From Hespellia stercorisuis DSM 15480 (lineage in GTDB: Bacteria > Bacillota > Clostridia > Lachnospirales > Lachnospiraceae): 64,000 nt of DNA. The notes below the pieces were generated by a model. It did no database searches and was not told the origin of the DNA. It saw only the letters and a program-made list of their open reading frames with translations. Every line of letters starts with the position of its first letter. The stretch's first letter is position 1. Positions 33,117 through 41,432 of this stretch are shown piece after piece. Made by a program: the position numbers and the translations under genes. Location of the stretch: the NCBI RefSeq assembly GCF_900142165.1, contig NZ_FQZY01000010.1:1-64000 (forward strand), written 5' to 3'.

Positions 33117-34844
33117 ATGAAAAAAATAAAACAAAAAATAATGCATTGCACAAAAGAGGACGTTATCAGAGCAATTGCGATATATGCGGTGGTTGTGTTT
33201 CTGTTCGTTTTTCTGGTATGTCCGCTGTGCACATTGTTTGTAAAGGCGTTTCAAAATAAAGAAGGTGCGTTTGTAGGATTTGCACAGTTCATAAAGTATT
33301 TTCAAAGCAAGTCTTTAATTCAGTCGATCAGCCATACTTTTTTTATTGCAATTATGTCTACCATAATTTCAGTCACACTGGCATTTTTCTTTTCTTATGC
33401 ACTTTCCAGAAAGAATGTGCCGTGCAAAAGACTGTTTCAGTATATTGGAATGATTCCGATTTTCGCACCGACGATGCTGCTTGGTATTGCCCTGATCTAT
33501 CTGTTTGGAAACAAAGGAATTTTCACGGCACTGGGACTACAGGTGGCACTCTATGGAAAGGTCGGAATTATTATTGCGGAGAGTATCTACTGCTTTCCGG
33601 TGGCAACTACAATATTGATGGTCGCATTTTCAGCGGCGGACAACCGGCTGTATGAAGCGGCGGAAACAATGGGAACTTCCACCTTGAGAAAGATGATGAC
33701 AATTACGATCCCAAATGTGAAGTATGGATTGATCAGTGCACTTTTTGTGGCATTTACATACAGCTTTACGGATTTTGGTGCACCTTCGGTTGTCGGCGGA
33801 AATTATAATGTCCTTGCGACGGACGTGTATAAGCAGGTGGTCGGGCAGCAGAATTTCAATATGGGAGCGGTGGTCGGAATTATTCTCCTCTTTCCGGCGG
33901 TACTGTCCTTTGTGGTGGACCGGATCACAAACCAGAAACAGAGCGCGGCAATCAATTCAAAATCGGTACCGTATCAGATCAAGCCGGACAAGAAAAGCGA
34001 TGCTCTGGCGACCGCATTCTGTATCTGCATTACATTGGTAATGGTAGTATTTTTCGCGGTTGCGCTCTTTGCTTCGCTGATCAAACTATGGCCATATAAT
34101 CTGACCTTCACTATTTCGAATTACGATTTAACAAAGGTTGCGTCCGGAAGTGGATTTACGGCGTTTAAAAACTCCATTCTGATCTCGCTTATTACCGCAG
34201 TGCTGGGGACAATTGTGACATTTGTGGGTGCCTATATGATAGAAAAAAACCAGAAGTTCGGGGCGAGCAGAAAGACAGCCTACTTTCTTTCAATCACACC
34301 GCTTGCAATTCCGGGAACGGTTATAGGACTCAGCTTTATTATGTTTTTTAATGCGTCGCAGTTCAATATCCCCTTTCTGGAGGGGTATGTGCTTCAGAAC
34401 CCGTTTCATGGGATTTATGGGACAATCTGGATTATAGTACTGGCGAATATGATTCATTTTTATTCGGTTCCGTTTTCCACAGCAATGACATCGTTGAAGA
34501 GACTGGATAAAGAATTTGAGACTGTGTCGGAATCGTTGGCAGTACCATTCTACAGAACTCTGCGCAAGGTGACATTACCCCTTTGCCTGCCGGCTATCTG
34601 TGAAATGTGGGTGTATTTTTTCGTAAATTCATTAGTGACCGTATCTGCAGTTGTATTCTTGGCATCACCGACCGCTCCGATTGCATCCGTGATCATTGTG
34701 AGTATGGAAGGGGCAGGACAGACGGCTCCGGCAGTCGCGATGTGTATGCTGCTGTTGTTCATCAATTTATTAGTCCGGCTGCTGTACGAAGGAATAAAAG
34801 TGTATTGGAATAAGAAAAAGAGGGTGGGAGTATCGCGTGGATAA
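33117..34844 (+). CDS. Phosphonate ABC transporter permease, fused double (PhnU2/FbpB type)
   Basis: A 575-residue integral membrane protein with about twelve spans in two homologous halves. Each half has the EAA loop for ATPase docking: YEAAETMGTSTLRKMMTITIPN in the first and FETVSESLAVPFYRTLRKVTLP in the second. A loop with DRITNQKQSAA links them. This duplicated layout is that of FbpB/ThiP and of PhnU2 permeases. It completes the three-gene importer. AAAGGAAATAAG precedes the start. After the stop are 214 bases without a supported gene. Confidence 0.9.
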   Translation: MKKIKQKIMHCTKEDVIRAIAIYAVVVFLFVFLVCPLCTLFVKAFQNKEGAFVGFAQFIKYFQSKSLIQSISHTFFIAIMSTIISVTLAFFFSYALSRKNVPCKRLFQYIGMIPIFAPTMLLGIALIYLFGNKGIFTALGLQVALYGKVGIIIAESIYCFPVATTILMVAFSAADNRLYEAAETMGTSTLRKMMTITIPNVKYGLISALFVAFTYSFTDFGAPSVVGGNYNVLATDVYKQVVGQQNFNMGAVVGIILLFPAVLSFVVDRITNQKQSAAINSKSVPYQIKPDKKSDALATAFCICITLVMVVFFAVALFASLIKLWPYNLTFTISNYDLTKVASGSGFTAFKNSILISLITAVLGTIVTFVGAYMIEKNQKFGASRKTAYFLSITPLAIPGTVIGLSFIMFFNASQFNIPFLEGYVLQNPFHGIYGTIWIIVLANMIHFYSVPFSTAMTSLKRLDKEFETVSESLAVPFYRTLRKVTLPLCLPAICEMWVYFFVNSLVTVSAVVFLASPTAPIASVIIVSMEGAGQTAPAVAMCMLLLFINLLVRLLYEGIKVYWNKKKRVGVSRG

Positions 34845-34900
34845 AATCGCGATGATGTGACAGCACTTGTGCTGACTGGAATTATAAAAGAATAAATGTA

Positions 34901-34929
34901 TTGGATATCTGTTTGGACCATGGTACAAT
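34901..34929 (+). promoter_or_regulatory. Putative promoter for the Cys-cluster protein gene
   Basis: TTGGAT (34901-34906) and TACAAT (34924-34929) are 17 bases apart, with an extended -10 TGG just before TACAAT. Confidence 0.5.
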
Positions 34930-35058
34930 ATGGCTTAAAGACGGAAGTGAAGAAATTGAAAATACAGACAAGCTTAATGCGGTAGGTATTTAGGAAACGA
35001 TGTACTGTGCATCAAAAAAATAAAAGTGATCATAAAATCAATACAAGGCGGAATAATT

Positions 35059-35730
35059 ATGGAAAGAAATGTGGATTTCAAAGAAATATCAGATGGAAAA
35101 TTATACGGAAGCAATGATATGGTAAAAGCCGACTGCAACGGATGTAAGGGCTGCTCGGCATGCTGCAGGGGAATGGGGCATTCGATTGTCCTTGATCCGC
35201 TGGACGTGCACAGACTAAGTGCACATCTGCAGCAGAGCTTTGAAGAACTGCTGGCAGAACATATCGAACTGAATGTAGTGGACGGTGTGATTCTCCCGAA
35301 TTTGAAAATGAGCGGACCGACAGAGAGCTGTTCCTTTTTAGATGAGGAAGGCCGCTGCAGGATCCATGCAATCCGTCCGGGAATCTGTCGATTATTTCCC
35401 CTTGGAAGATTTTATGAAAATGAAGGATTCCGGTATTTCCTGCAGGTACATGAATGTCCCATGCCGAATAAGACAAAGGTGAAGGTGAAAAAGTGGATCG
35501 ATACGCCGGAATTGAAACGGAATGAAACGTTTGTCAACGAGTGGCACTATTTCCTGAAAGAGCTTCAGAAAAAATTGAAGGAGTCGGAGGAAGAGTCCGT
35601 GGCGAAGAACGTCAGTATGTATATTCTTCAGAATTTCTATATGAATCCGTTTGAGCGCGGAGAAGATTTCTATGAACAGTTTGAGGCGAGACTGCAGGGA
35701 GCGGGCATGATGATGAGACAAATACATTAG
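35059..35730 (+). CDS. YkgJ-family cysteine-cluster protein
   Basis: About 223 residues. The N-terminal CNGCKGCSACCRGMG (about residues 27-41) is the CxxCxxCxxCC cluster of the YkgJ/UPF0153 family, thought to bind zinc or iron; CSFLDEEGRCRIHAIRPGICRLFPLG is its second conserved block with three further Cys. The C-terminal half is helical and lacks known motifs. The biochemical role of the family is not established. The ATG at 35059 has AAGGCGGAA upstream. It is a single gene flanked by a promoter-like element and a strong terminator, between the phosphonate and sulfonate transporter operons. Confidence 0.88.
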   Translation: MERNVDFKEISDGKLYGSNDMVKADCNGCKGCSACCRGMGHSIVLDPLDVHRLSAHLQQSFEELLAEHIELNVVDGVILPNLKMSGPTESCSFLDEEGRCRIHAIRPGICRLFPLGRFYENEGFRYFLQVHECPMPNKTKVKVKKWIDTPELKRNETFVNEWHYFLKELQKKLKESEEESVAKNVSMYILQNFYMNPFERGEDFYEQFEARLQGAGMMMRQIH

Positions 35731-35823
35731 AAAATATGACTGATACGAAGGCGAATGGTTTACTTCCTTCTGTGTGATGTAATTAAATATATCAGAGAGG
35801 GGATGCATTGAATGTCCGATCTA

Positions 35824-35868
35824 CAGGCAGCAACAAGAAAGATTCACTTGTTGCTGCCTGATTTTTTT
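35824..35868 (+). terminator. Strong intrinsic terminator
   Basis: Perfect 14-base arms CAGGCAGCAACAAG (35824-35837) and CTTGTTGCTGCCTG (35847-35860) are followed by ATTTTTTT. It ends the Cys-cluster gene transcript. Confidence 0.95.
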
Positions 35869-35917
35869 GTGACACAGAGTTGGACGGCATTAGAAAAACT
35901 ATTTCATATATTTCCTA

Positions 35918-35946
35918 TTGACATACTGGGATAAAAGGGATATAAT
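35918..35946 (+). promoter_or_regulatory. Consensus promoter of the sulfonate operon
   Basis: Perfect TTGACA (35918-35923) and TATAAT (35941-35946) with a 17-base spacer. Transcription would begin at about 35953 and run through the short leader ORF and the attenuator hairpin before the first structural gene at 36250. Confidence 0.9.
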
Positions 35947-36014
35947 CCCAATATCGGATTTGAGTAAAAATATTGAACGTCCGATTTACAAATAACAAGA
36001 AGGGAGTAAATGCA

Positions 36015-36140
36015 ATGAAAAAGTTAAATGTAACATATCAGAATAGCAGAATGTATTGTTGTCGAATGTTTCACTCCCGGGCATATCATATGGCCAGGTG
36101 CATTCGTCTACATTGTGGTGCGTCTTTGTGCAGCGATTAG
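36015..36140 (+). CDS. Cys-rich 41-residue leader peptide
   Basis: A short ORF with a good ribosome site (AAGGGAG eight bases before the ATG) encodes 41 residues with five cysteines, including adjacent TGT TGT codons at 36057-36062 (RMYCCRMFHSRAYHMARC). It also has six Arg and three His. It lies alone between a consensus promoter and a GC-rich hairpin with a T-run. Its segment CTCCCGGGCA, starting 12 bases after the Cys pair, can pair with the left arm of that hairpin. This is the layout of a ribosome-mediated attenuator reading cysteine supply, which fits a sulfonate-uptake operon. The peptide itself resembles nothing I know. Confidence 0.65.
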   Translation: MKKLNVTYQNSRMYCCRMFHSRAYHMARCIRLHCGASLCSD

Positions 36141-36161
36141 ATACAGGTGCTGCAGGTCAAT

Positions 36162-36194
36162 TGCCCGGGAGCTTCGATGGCCCCGGCTTTTTTT
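36162..36194 (+). terminator. Attenuator terminator with competing antiterminator arm
   Basis: GCCCGGG (36163-36169) pairs with CCCCGGC (36181-36187) with one C-C mismatch, followed by seven T. The same left arm (TGCCCGGGAG, 36162-36171) is perfectly complementary over ten bases to CTCCCGGGCA at 36074-36083 inside the leader ORF. The two stems exclude each other. The hairpin lies 56 bases before the first structural gene. Confidence 0.7.
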
Positions 36195-36249
36195 ACGCCT
36201 TTTTGTGTGACAGACTTAAATTCATAAGATAACTTTAGGAGAAGAAAGT

Positions 36250-36918
36250 ATGAAAGAAGAACAGAAAAAAACATGTCATAGCTGTACAGACTGCGGTGTG
36301 ATGAACTGCTCGAAAAGAACGGGCTCATATCCGGAGTTTTGTCCGACAGCAGCATTGACAGAGGAAGAGATAGAAGAAGTAACCAATCTGTATCTGAATA
36401 ATCGTGTGAACAGGAAGGTATCAAAAATATCGGCCGAGATAGAGGGGAGTTTTTATGGAAAATATACCCGTGTGGAGGAAATCGTTGAGTTTGCCAGACG
36501 CATGGGGGCGAAAAAGATTGGAATTGCAACGTGTATCGGATTACTGGAGGAGAGCCGTATCTTTGCGAGAATCCTGAAGCTGAATGGATTCGAGGTTTAC
36601 GGGATCAGCTGTAAAGTTGGCTCTGTCAACAAAACAACGGTTGGAGTGGATGAAAAATTTACCTGTGTGACAGGTCCGGTTATGTGCAATCCGATCCTGC
36701 AGGCAAAGCTTCTAAACAAGGAAAAGGTTGATCTGAATGTTGTTGTGGGCTTATGTGTAGGACATGACAGTCTGTTCTATAAATATGCAAATGGACTGAC
36801 AACTACACTGGTGACCAAAGACAGAGTGCTGGCGCATAATCCGGTCGGTGCACTGTATCAGGCACGTGCATATTACAAGAAGTTATTGCTGGCCCCGGTA
36901 GGGGAAGAGATAGATTGA
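36250..36918 (+). CDS. DUF1847-family Cys-rich protein
   Basis: A 222-residue protein beginning with a cysteine-dense segment, CHSCTDCGVMNCSKRTGSYPEFC (about residues 10-32), that probably binds a metal or cluster. ARRMGAKKIGIATCIGLLEE, GFEVYGISCKVG, TGPVMCNPILQAKLLN and LCVGHDSLFYKY follow, with further single cysteines. This is the DUF1847 family, whose function is unknown. TAGGAGAAG precedes the ATG. It is the first structural gene after the Cys-leader attenuator and is followed by a sulfonate-type ABC importer, so a role in sulfur or thiol chemistry is a reasonable inference only. Confidence 0.85.
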   Translation: MKEEQKKTCHSCTDCGVMNCSKRTGSYPEFCPTAALTEEEIEEVTNLYLNNRVNRKVSKISAEIEGSFYGKYTRVEEIVEFARRMGAKKIGIATCIGLLEESRIFARILKLNGFEVYGISCKVGSVNKTTVGVDEKFTCVTGPVMCNPILQAKLLNKEKVDLNVVVGLCVGHDSLFYKYANGLTTTLVTKDRVLAHNPVGALYQARAYYKKLLLAPVGEEID

Positions 36919-36995
36919 ACATCTGTAAGCATTTTTACATCAATGTGAAAAAAGATAAATACGAGTTCAAAAAAAGAAAACGAGGGAGAACAAAA

Positions 36996-38105
36996 ATGAA
37001 GAAGAGTACATATAAAAAGACAGCAGCATGGATAGTGTTATTGGCGGTATTGCTGACTGGCTGTGCAGGCAAGGTCGCCGATCAGAATACAAAGACGTCA
37101 GAAACAGGGAGCGCATCAGAGAGTAAAGATACATCAGGATCCGGGGAATCAGACAACAAAACGGTTACTACGAAAGAAGGAAAGACGGTGGATGTATCCG
37201 GTGTGACCCTTCGGATCGCTGCGGCATCCGGAACAAATGGTCAGACTGTTATTGAGGCGGCAGGCCTGGACAATACACCTTATAAGGTTGAGTTTTCCAT
37301 TCTCCAGGGAGGAAACAAGGTCATGGAAGCACTCGCCGCAGATCAGATCGATCTGGGTGCGGGGAGCCAGATCCCGCCGCTTGCCGCTTCTCAGGCATCG
37401 AATCAGGGGAATTTTAAGATTATTGCAGTCCGGTACGGGTCGACACTGAACCAGGAGCTGATTGCGGCACCGGATTCAGAGATTACATCGGTGGAGGAGC
37501 TGAAGGGGAAGAAGGTTGGTTATGTGAAGAATACGACTGCACAGTATTTCCTTGCAAAGATGCTCGAGAGTGCAGGGCTTGGCTGGGATGATATCGATGC
37601 TCAGGCATTTACCACCTCGGACGGTGCAACCGCCATTTTGACCGGTGACATTGATGCATGGGCAAGCTACGACAATTCTATCCGTGTTCCGAAGCAAAAT
37701 GGTTCAAAGACAATCGAAAGTGCACAGGACATCCTCTCCGGAAACTATCTGTTTTATGCAACTCCTGCGGCTATTGAGGACGAAGCGACGCATGCGGCAA
37801 TCGAGGACTGGCTGAACAGATGGCACGAGGCACATGCGTGGGCGAGAGAGAATGATGAGAAGTGGGCAGAATTTTATGCACCGACAGTCAGTCAGGATGT
37901 AGACGAGTATCTGGAACAGTTCCGGGAGCAGAATGGGGATAAGATATATGCCTGCAAGCCGATTACGGACGAGGTGATTGCAGATGAGCAGGATATTGCA
38001 GATACGCTGGAAGGACTCGGAACCTTGACGAGCCATGTGGATGTGAAAGAGCTGTTTGATGATTCATTTACGGAGGCCGTAGAAGGGTTTACGAAATACG
38101 ACTAA
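36996..38105 (+). CDS. SsuA/NMT1-like ABC transporter substrate-binding lipoprotein
   Basis: A 369-residue lipoprotein with signal (WIVLLAVLLTGC, Cys about 24) and a Ser/Thr/Asp-rich spacer. The binding fold follows: VTLRIAAASGTNGQTV, EALAADQIDLGAGSQIPPLAA, GSTLNQELIAAPDSEI, ELKGKKVGYVKNTTAQYFL and LTGDIDAWASYD. This order is that of aliphatic sulfonate, taurine and related binding proteins. The start is the ATG before KKSTYK with GAGGGAG upstream. The partner permease and ATPase follow. The exact ligand is not determinable; an organosulfonate is most likely. Confidence 0.87.
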   Translation: MKKSTYKKTAAWIVLLAVLLTGCAGKVADQNTKTSETGSASESKDTSGSGESDNKTVTTKEGKTVDVSGVTLRIAAASGTNGQTVIEAAGLDNTPYKVEFSILQGGNKVMEALAADQIDLGAGSQIPPLAASQASNQGNFKIIAVRYGSTLNQELIAAPDSEITSVEELKGKKVGYVKNTTAQYFLAKMLESAGLGWDDIDAQAFTTSDGATAILTGDIDAWASYDNSIRVPKQNGSKTIESAQDILSGNYLFYATPAAIEDEATHAAIEDWLNRWHEAHAWARENDEKWAEFYAPTVSQDVDEYLEQFREQNGDKIYACKPITDEVIADEQDIADTLEGLGTLTSHVDVKELFDDSFTEAVEGFTKYD

Positions 38106-38174
38106 AAAGGGATGAGAAAAAAGTTCAAGAGAAAATTGCCAAGAAATAATTGCGAATAGATGAGGAGTACAGAC

Positions 38175-38954
38175 ATGAATAAGAAAAAGATTTCCGACAG
38201 TCATCTGGTCGGCTGGCTGTTACCGGTGATCGCACTGCTGCTTTGGGCAGTCTGGGGAGTATGTTCTTCCGGAAATACAGGATTTCTCCCCACAATCCCG
38301 GAAGTGTGGAGTGGATTTTTACGGATTCTGAAGGACGGTACACTGGTGGAAAACATAAAGATCAGCACATACAGAGGAATGAAGGGGCTGCTCTTTGGTG
38401 GACTGATCGGTTTGGGACTGGGCGTGCTGAACGGAATATCACAGAAGGCGGACCGACTGTTAAATAATACCATCCAGATGATTCGAAATGTGCCATATCT
38501 GGCAATGATGCCCCTGATTCTGGTGTGGTTTGGAATCGGGGAGGAGACGAAAACGATTTTGATTGCAATCGGAACCTTTTTTCCAATTTACTTAAACACC
38601 TATTCCGGAATCCGCATGATCGACGGAAAGCTGATCGAGATGGCGAGAAACTATGGAATAAAAAATAAAGACCTGTATCTCCATGTCATTTTCCCGGGGG
38701 CACTGCCGTCCATTCTGGTCGGGCTAAAGCAGTCCATCGGAAGGATGTGGGTGATTCTGATCGTGGCAGAAGAGATCGCTTCTAAATCAGGAATCGGCTA
38801 CATGATTACCAATGCCAGGGAATTTATGCTGATGGACATCATCGTGGTAGGACTGCTGCTGTACGCAATTCTCGGCTCCGTGTCGGACGGTGTGATCATC
38901 TGGCTGGAGAAAAGGCTGTGCAGGTGGGAATATCTTGCGGAAAGGAGATCATGA
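38175..38954 (+). CDS. SsuC-like ABC transporter permease
   Basis: A 259-residue membrane protein with about six spans. IDGKLIEMARNYGIKNKDLYLHVIFPGALPSILVGLKQSIG is the EAA-type docking loop typical of SsuC/TauC/NrtB permeases, and NVPYLAMMPLILVWFGIGEETK is another conserved stretch. The start is the ATG at 38175 with TGAGGAG seven bases upstream; the ATG at 38160 overlaps that site. It overlaps the ATPase gene by four bases (ATGA). Confidence 0.9.
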   Translation: MNKKKISDSHLVGWLLPVIALLLWAVWGVCSSGNTGFLPTIPEVWSGFLRILKDGTLVENIKISTYRGMKGLLFGGLIGLGLGVLNGISQKADRLLNNTIQMIRNVPYLAMMPLILVWFGIGEETKTILIAIGTFFPIYLNTYSGIRMIDGKLIEMARNYGIKNKDLYLHVIFPGALPSILVGLKQSIGRMWVILIVAEEIASKSGIGYMITNAREFMLMDIIVVGLLLYAILGSVSDGVIIWLEKRLCRWEYLAERRS

Positions 38955-39706
38955 TGTCGGGAGGATATGCAATACAGATTCAGAATGTGGAGAAAAAGTT
39001 CGGGGAGCATGTGGTCTTACAAAATGTAAATCTTGATATAAAGCCGGGCGAGTTTATCGCCATTGTGGGAAAGAGCGGATGCGGAAAGAGCACACTGCTC
39101 CGCCTGATTACCGATCTGGAAGAATCGGACTCCGGGAGTATCCGGGTCATGGACGGAGAGCGCGAGACGAAAAAGGAGGGCGTTAAGTTCCTGTTTCAGG
39201 AGGCAAGACTGCTGCCCTGGAAAAAGGTGTGGAAGAACATCGCACTGGTGTCTCCTGATCAAAGCCGGGAGGCGGCAGTGAAAGCACTCCACGCCGTCGG
39301 GCTGGAAGACAAGGCAGACGCGTGGCCGGAGACATTGTCGGGAGGGCAGAAGCAGAGAGTGTCATTGGCGAGAGCACTCTCGTCGGATCCGAAGGTCCTG
39401 CTGCTGGATGAACCGCTGGGTGCACTGGATGCACTGACCCGTATCGAAATGCAGATACTGATCGAGGAACTGTGGCGGGAAAATGGACTGACCGTGATTC
39501 TCGTGACACATGATGTGGGCGAGGCCGTCTATCTGGCGGACCGGGTGGTACTGATCGAGGAAGGCGGGATCACCATGGATGAGCGGATCACACTGGGAAG
39601 ACCAAGAGAGAGGGACAGCGATTTCGCATACTTTGAGGACCGTATTTTAAACCGCGTGCTTGGAAGAGACAGCGTTCCAGAAAAAAAGATAGAATTCATG
39701 ATATAG
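38951..39706 (+). CDS. SsuB-like ABC transporter ATP-binding protein
   Basis: A 251-residue ATPase: Walker A GKSGCGKST, FLFQEARLLPWKKVWKNI (the Q-loop with LPWxxVxxN typical of SsuB/TauB), signature TLSGGQKQRVSLARAL, Walker B LLLDEPLGALD and switch His in VTHDVGEAVYLADRV. AAAGGAG precedes the ATG and overlaps the end of the permease gene. Its stop lies within a short palindrome-rich stretch in front of the enolase-superfamily gene. Confidence 0.92.
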   Translation: MMSGGYAIQIQNVEKKFGEHVVLQNVNLDIKPGEFIAIVGKSGCGKSTLLRLITDLEESDSGSIRVMDGERETKKEGVKFLFQEARLLPWKKVWKNIALVSPDQSREAAVKALHAVGLEDKADAWPETLSGGQKQRVSLARALSSDPKVLLLDEPLGALDALTRIEMQILIEELWRENGLTVILVTHDVGEAVYLADRVVLIEEGGITMDERITLGRPRERDSDFAYFEDRILNRVLGRDSVPEKKIEFMI

Positions 39707-39727
39707 CGTACGCGACAGCAAATGCCG

Positions 39728-39755
39728 ATCATGAATTTGCATTTTAATTCATGAT
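39728..39755. repeat. ATCATGAATT palindrome, copy 1
   Basis: ATCATGAATT (39728-39737) and AATTCATGAT (39746-39755) are perfect arms around eight bases. The same arms and an eight-base centre occur at 51794-51821. The preceding GTACGCGACAGCAAA also recurs near 51645. It lies between the ATPase and enolase-superfamily genes. Confidence 0.85.
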
Positions 39756-39785
39756 ATAGTATCGGATTGATACAGGAGGAGAAAA

Positions 39786-40961
39786 ATGAAGGTAACAAAA
39801 ATAGAAGTATTTCATATACATACAAGAAAAACAACCGGACAGAGACCAATCATCGTTCGTGTAGATACCGATGCCGGGATCTACGGTCTGGGAGAAGTGG
39901 GACTTGCATACGGCGCTGCAGGTCACGCCGGGGCGGCAATCATAAAGGATCTGGCAAAATATGTGCTGGGCAGAGATCCATTTGACACAGAGAAATTGTG
40001 GAATGATTTTCTGACGAAAACATTCTGGGGACAGGGCGGGGGAACCGTGATGTTCTCCGGAATCAGTGCTCTGGATATCGCGCTGTGGGATATCAAGGCA
40101 AAAAGCCTCGGAGTGCCTCTGTACCGGCTGCTGGGAGGGAAGGTGCAGGAAGATCTGAGAGTCTACGCATCGCAGATTCAGTTTACCTGGAATGAACCTG
40201 GCAGGAGAATGCTCTCCAAAACAGAGGAGTACGCCGCTTATGCGAAAAAGGCCGTAGCGGAAGGCTATGACTGTGTGAAGGCGGATGTGCTGGCAGTAGA
40301 CCAGAATGGAGCTCCTATTACAGCAACCAGAGGCGCCATTCCCCATGCTGTCGTGAAGCTGGGGGCAGAGCGTGTCGCGGCAATCCGGAAGGCGATCGGT
40401 GACGATGCGGATATCATCGTGGAAAATCACGGAAATACGGATACGGCCTCTGCGATTGAATTTGCAAAGGCGATCGAACCATACCGGATTTTATATTATG
40501 AAGAAGTGAACAGTCCGCTAAATCCGGAGCTCACGGAGCGGGTAAAAGAAAAGACAAGCATTCCGCTTGCGGCAGGAGAGCGGATATACTCCCGATACGG
40601 GTATCTCCCATTTCTCAGAGCGCGCTCGCTGGATTTGCTGCAGCCGGATCTGGGAAGCTGCGGAGGTGTCTCAGAATTTAAAAAGATCAGTGACGCTGCA
40701 GCGGTTTACGACGTGGGGATCCAGGCACATGTGGCTGGAACAGCCATTATGGAGTCGGCGGCGGTCCACGCGGAAATCTCCATACCGAATTTTGTGATTC
40801 ATGAGCATCACCAGAAAGCATTTCTGGATGAGTACAGAGAACTGGTGACTGTGGATTACCAGCCAGTCAACGGCAGATACCGGCCGCTCGAAGCCCCCGG
40901 AATCGGGATTGACATCACGCCGTATGTCTACGAGCATTCGGACCGGTTCGTACTGGAGTAA
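39786..40961 (+). CDS. Enolase-superfamily dehydratase (mandelate racemase/galactonate dehydratase type)
   Basis: A 391-residue protein with an N-terminal capping domain and C-terminal barrel. MKVTKIEVFHIHT, GISALDIALWDIKAKSLGVPLYRLLGG, GYDCVKADVL, DIIVENHGNTD, LYYEEVNSPLNPE, LAAGERIYSRYG and GIQAHVAG provide the metal-binding acids and the base/acid His expected in D-galactonate-dehydratase-like members. The family abstracts a proton next to a carboxylate; the sugar acid cannot be named. Placed 79 bases after an SsuABC-like importer, it may act on an imported compound, but the link is positional. AGGAGGAG precedes the start. Confidence 0.82.
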   Translation: MKVTKIEVFHIHTRKTTGQRPIIVRVDTDAGIYGLGEVGLAYGAAGHAGAAIIKDLAKYVLGRDPFDTEKLWNDFLTKTFWGQGGGTVMFSGISALDIALWDIKAKSLGVPLYRLLGGKVQEDLRVYASQIQFTWNEPGRRMLSKTEEYAAYAKKAVAEGYDCVKADVLAVDQNGAPITATRGAIPHAVVKLGAERVAAIRKAIGDDADIIVENHGNTDTASAIEFAKAIEPYRILYYEEVNSPLNPELTERVKEKTSIPLAAGERIYSRYGYLPFLRARSLDLLQPDLGSCGGVSEFKKISDAAAVYDVGIQAHVAGTAIMESAAVHAEISIPNFVIHEHHQKAFLDEYRELVTVDYQPVNGRYRPLEAPGIGIDITPYVYEHSDRFVLE

Positions 40962-41072
40962 AGTTACGAGAAATCAGTAAAGCTTTCTACAGGTTTTTAT
41001 GATGAAAACGTAGCTATATATTATTTTTTTTCTTTTTCAAATCACGATATTGAGAAGGATGCAATAAAACAC

Positions 41073-41101
41073 TTGCGAAAACCGGATACTTGTGCTAAAA
41101 T
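41073..41101 (+). promoter_or_regulatory. Promoter for secG
   Basis: TTGCGA (41073-41078), a 17-base spacer and TAAAAT (41096-41101), 33 bases before the secG start. Confidence 0.65.
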
Positions 41102-41133
41102 GAGACTTGCGTATTTGCAGGAGGTATGAACAA

Positions 41134-41376
41134 ATGGAAATTTTGAAAATTGTATTAACTATCATATTCGTAATAGATTGTATTGCATTATCAGCTATCA
41201 TCCTTCTTCAGGAAGGTAAATCAGCAGGACTTGGAACCATCAGCGGAGCTGCTGACAGTTACTGGGGACAGAACAAAGGCCGTTCCATGGAAGGCGCTTT
41301 AGTAAAATCGACAAAGTTTTTGGCTGTTTTATTTTTAGCATTGGCATTGGTTTTGAACTTAGGTGTGTTTAACTAA
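41134..41376 (+). CDS. secG: Preprotein translocase subunit SecG
   Basis: An 80-residue two-span membrane protein of the Sec translocon. MEILKIVLTIIFVIDCIALSAIILLQEGKSAGLGTISG contains the LLQxGKxxGLG hallmark between the two membrane segments, and a second span (FLAVLFLALALVLNLGV) closes the protein. GGAGG lies nine bases before the ATG. A strong terminator follows, and rnr and smpB are downstream; the secG-rnr-smpB order is the classic Firmicute arrangement, here split by a tandem repeat. Confidence 0.95.
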   Translation: MEILKIVLTIIFVIDCIALSAIILLQEGKSAGLGTISGAADSYWGQNKGRSMEGALVKSTKFLAVLFLALALVLNLGVFN

Positions 41377-41394
41377 CAAGTGAATGAAGATGAC

Positions 41395-41430
41395 AAAGAC
41401 ACTCTGTAACAATATGGAGTGTCTTTTTTT
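41395..41430 (+). terminator. Intrinsic terminator after secG
   Basis: AAAGACACTC (41395-41404) and GAGTGTCTTT with a 12-base loop, running into seven T. Confidence 0.9.
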
Positions 41431-41432
41431 GT

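Noticed and set aside
34845..35010. Open stretch reading INVLDICLDHGTIWLKDG..NAVGI that looks partly coding
   Set aside because: No start codon with a ribosome site, an in-frame stop close upstream, and a promoter-like element lies inside it. A gene remnant is possible, but I cannot name or support one.
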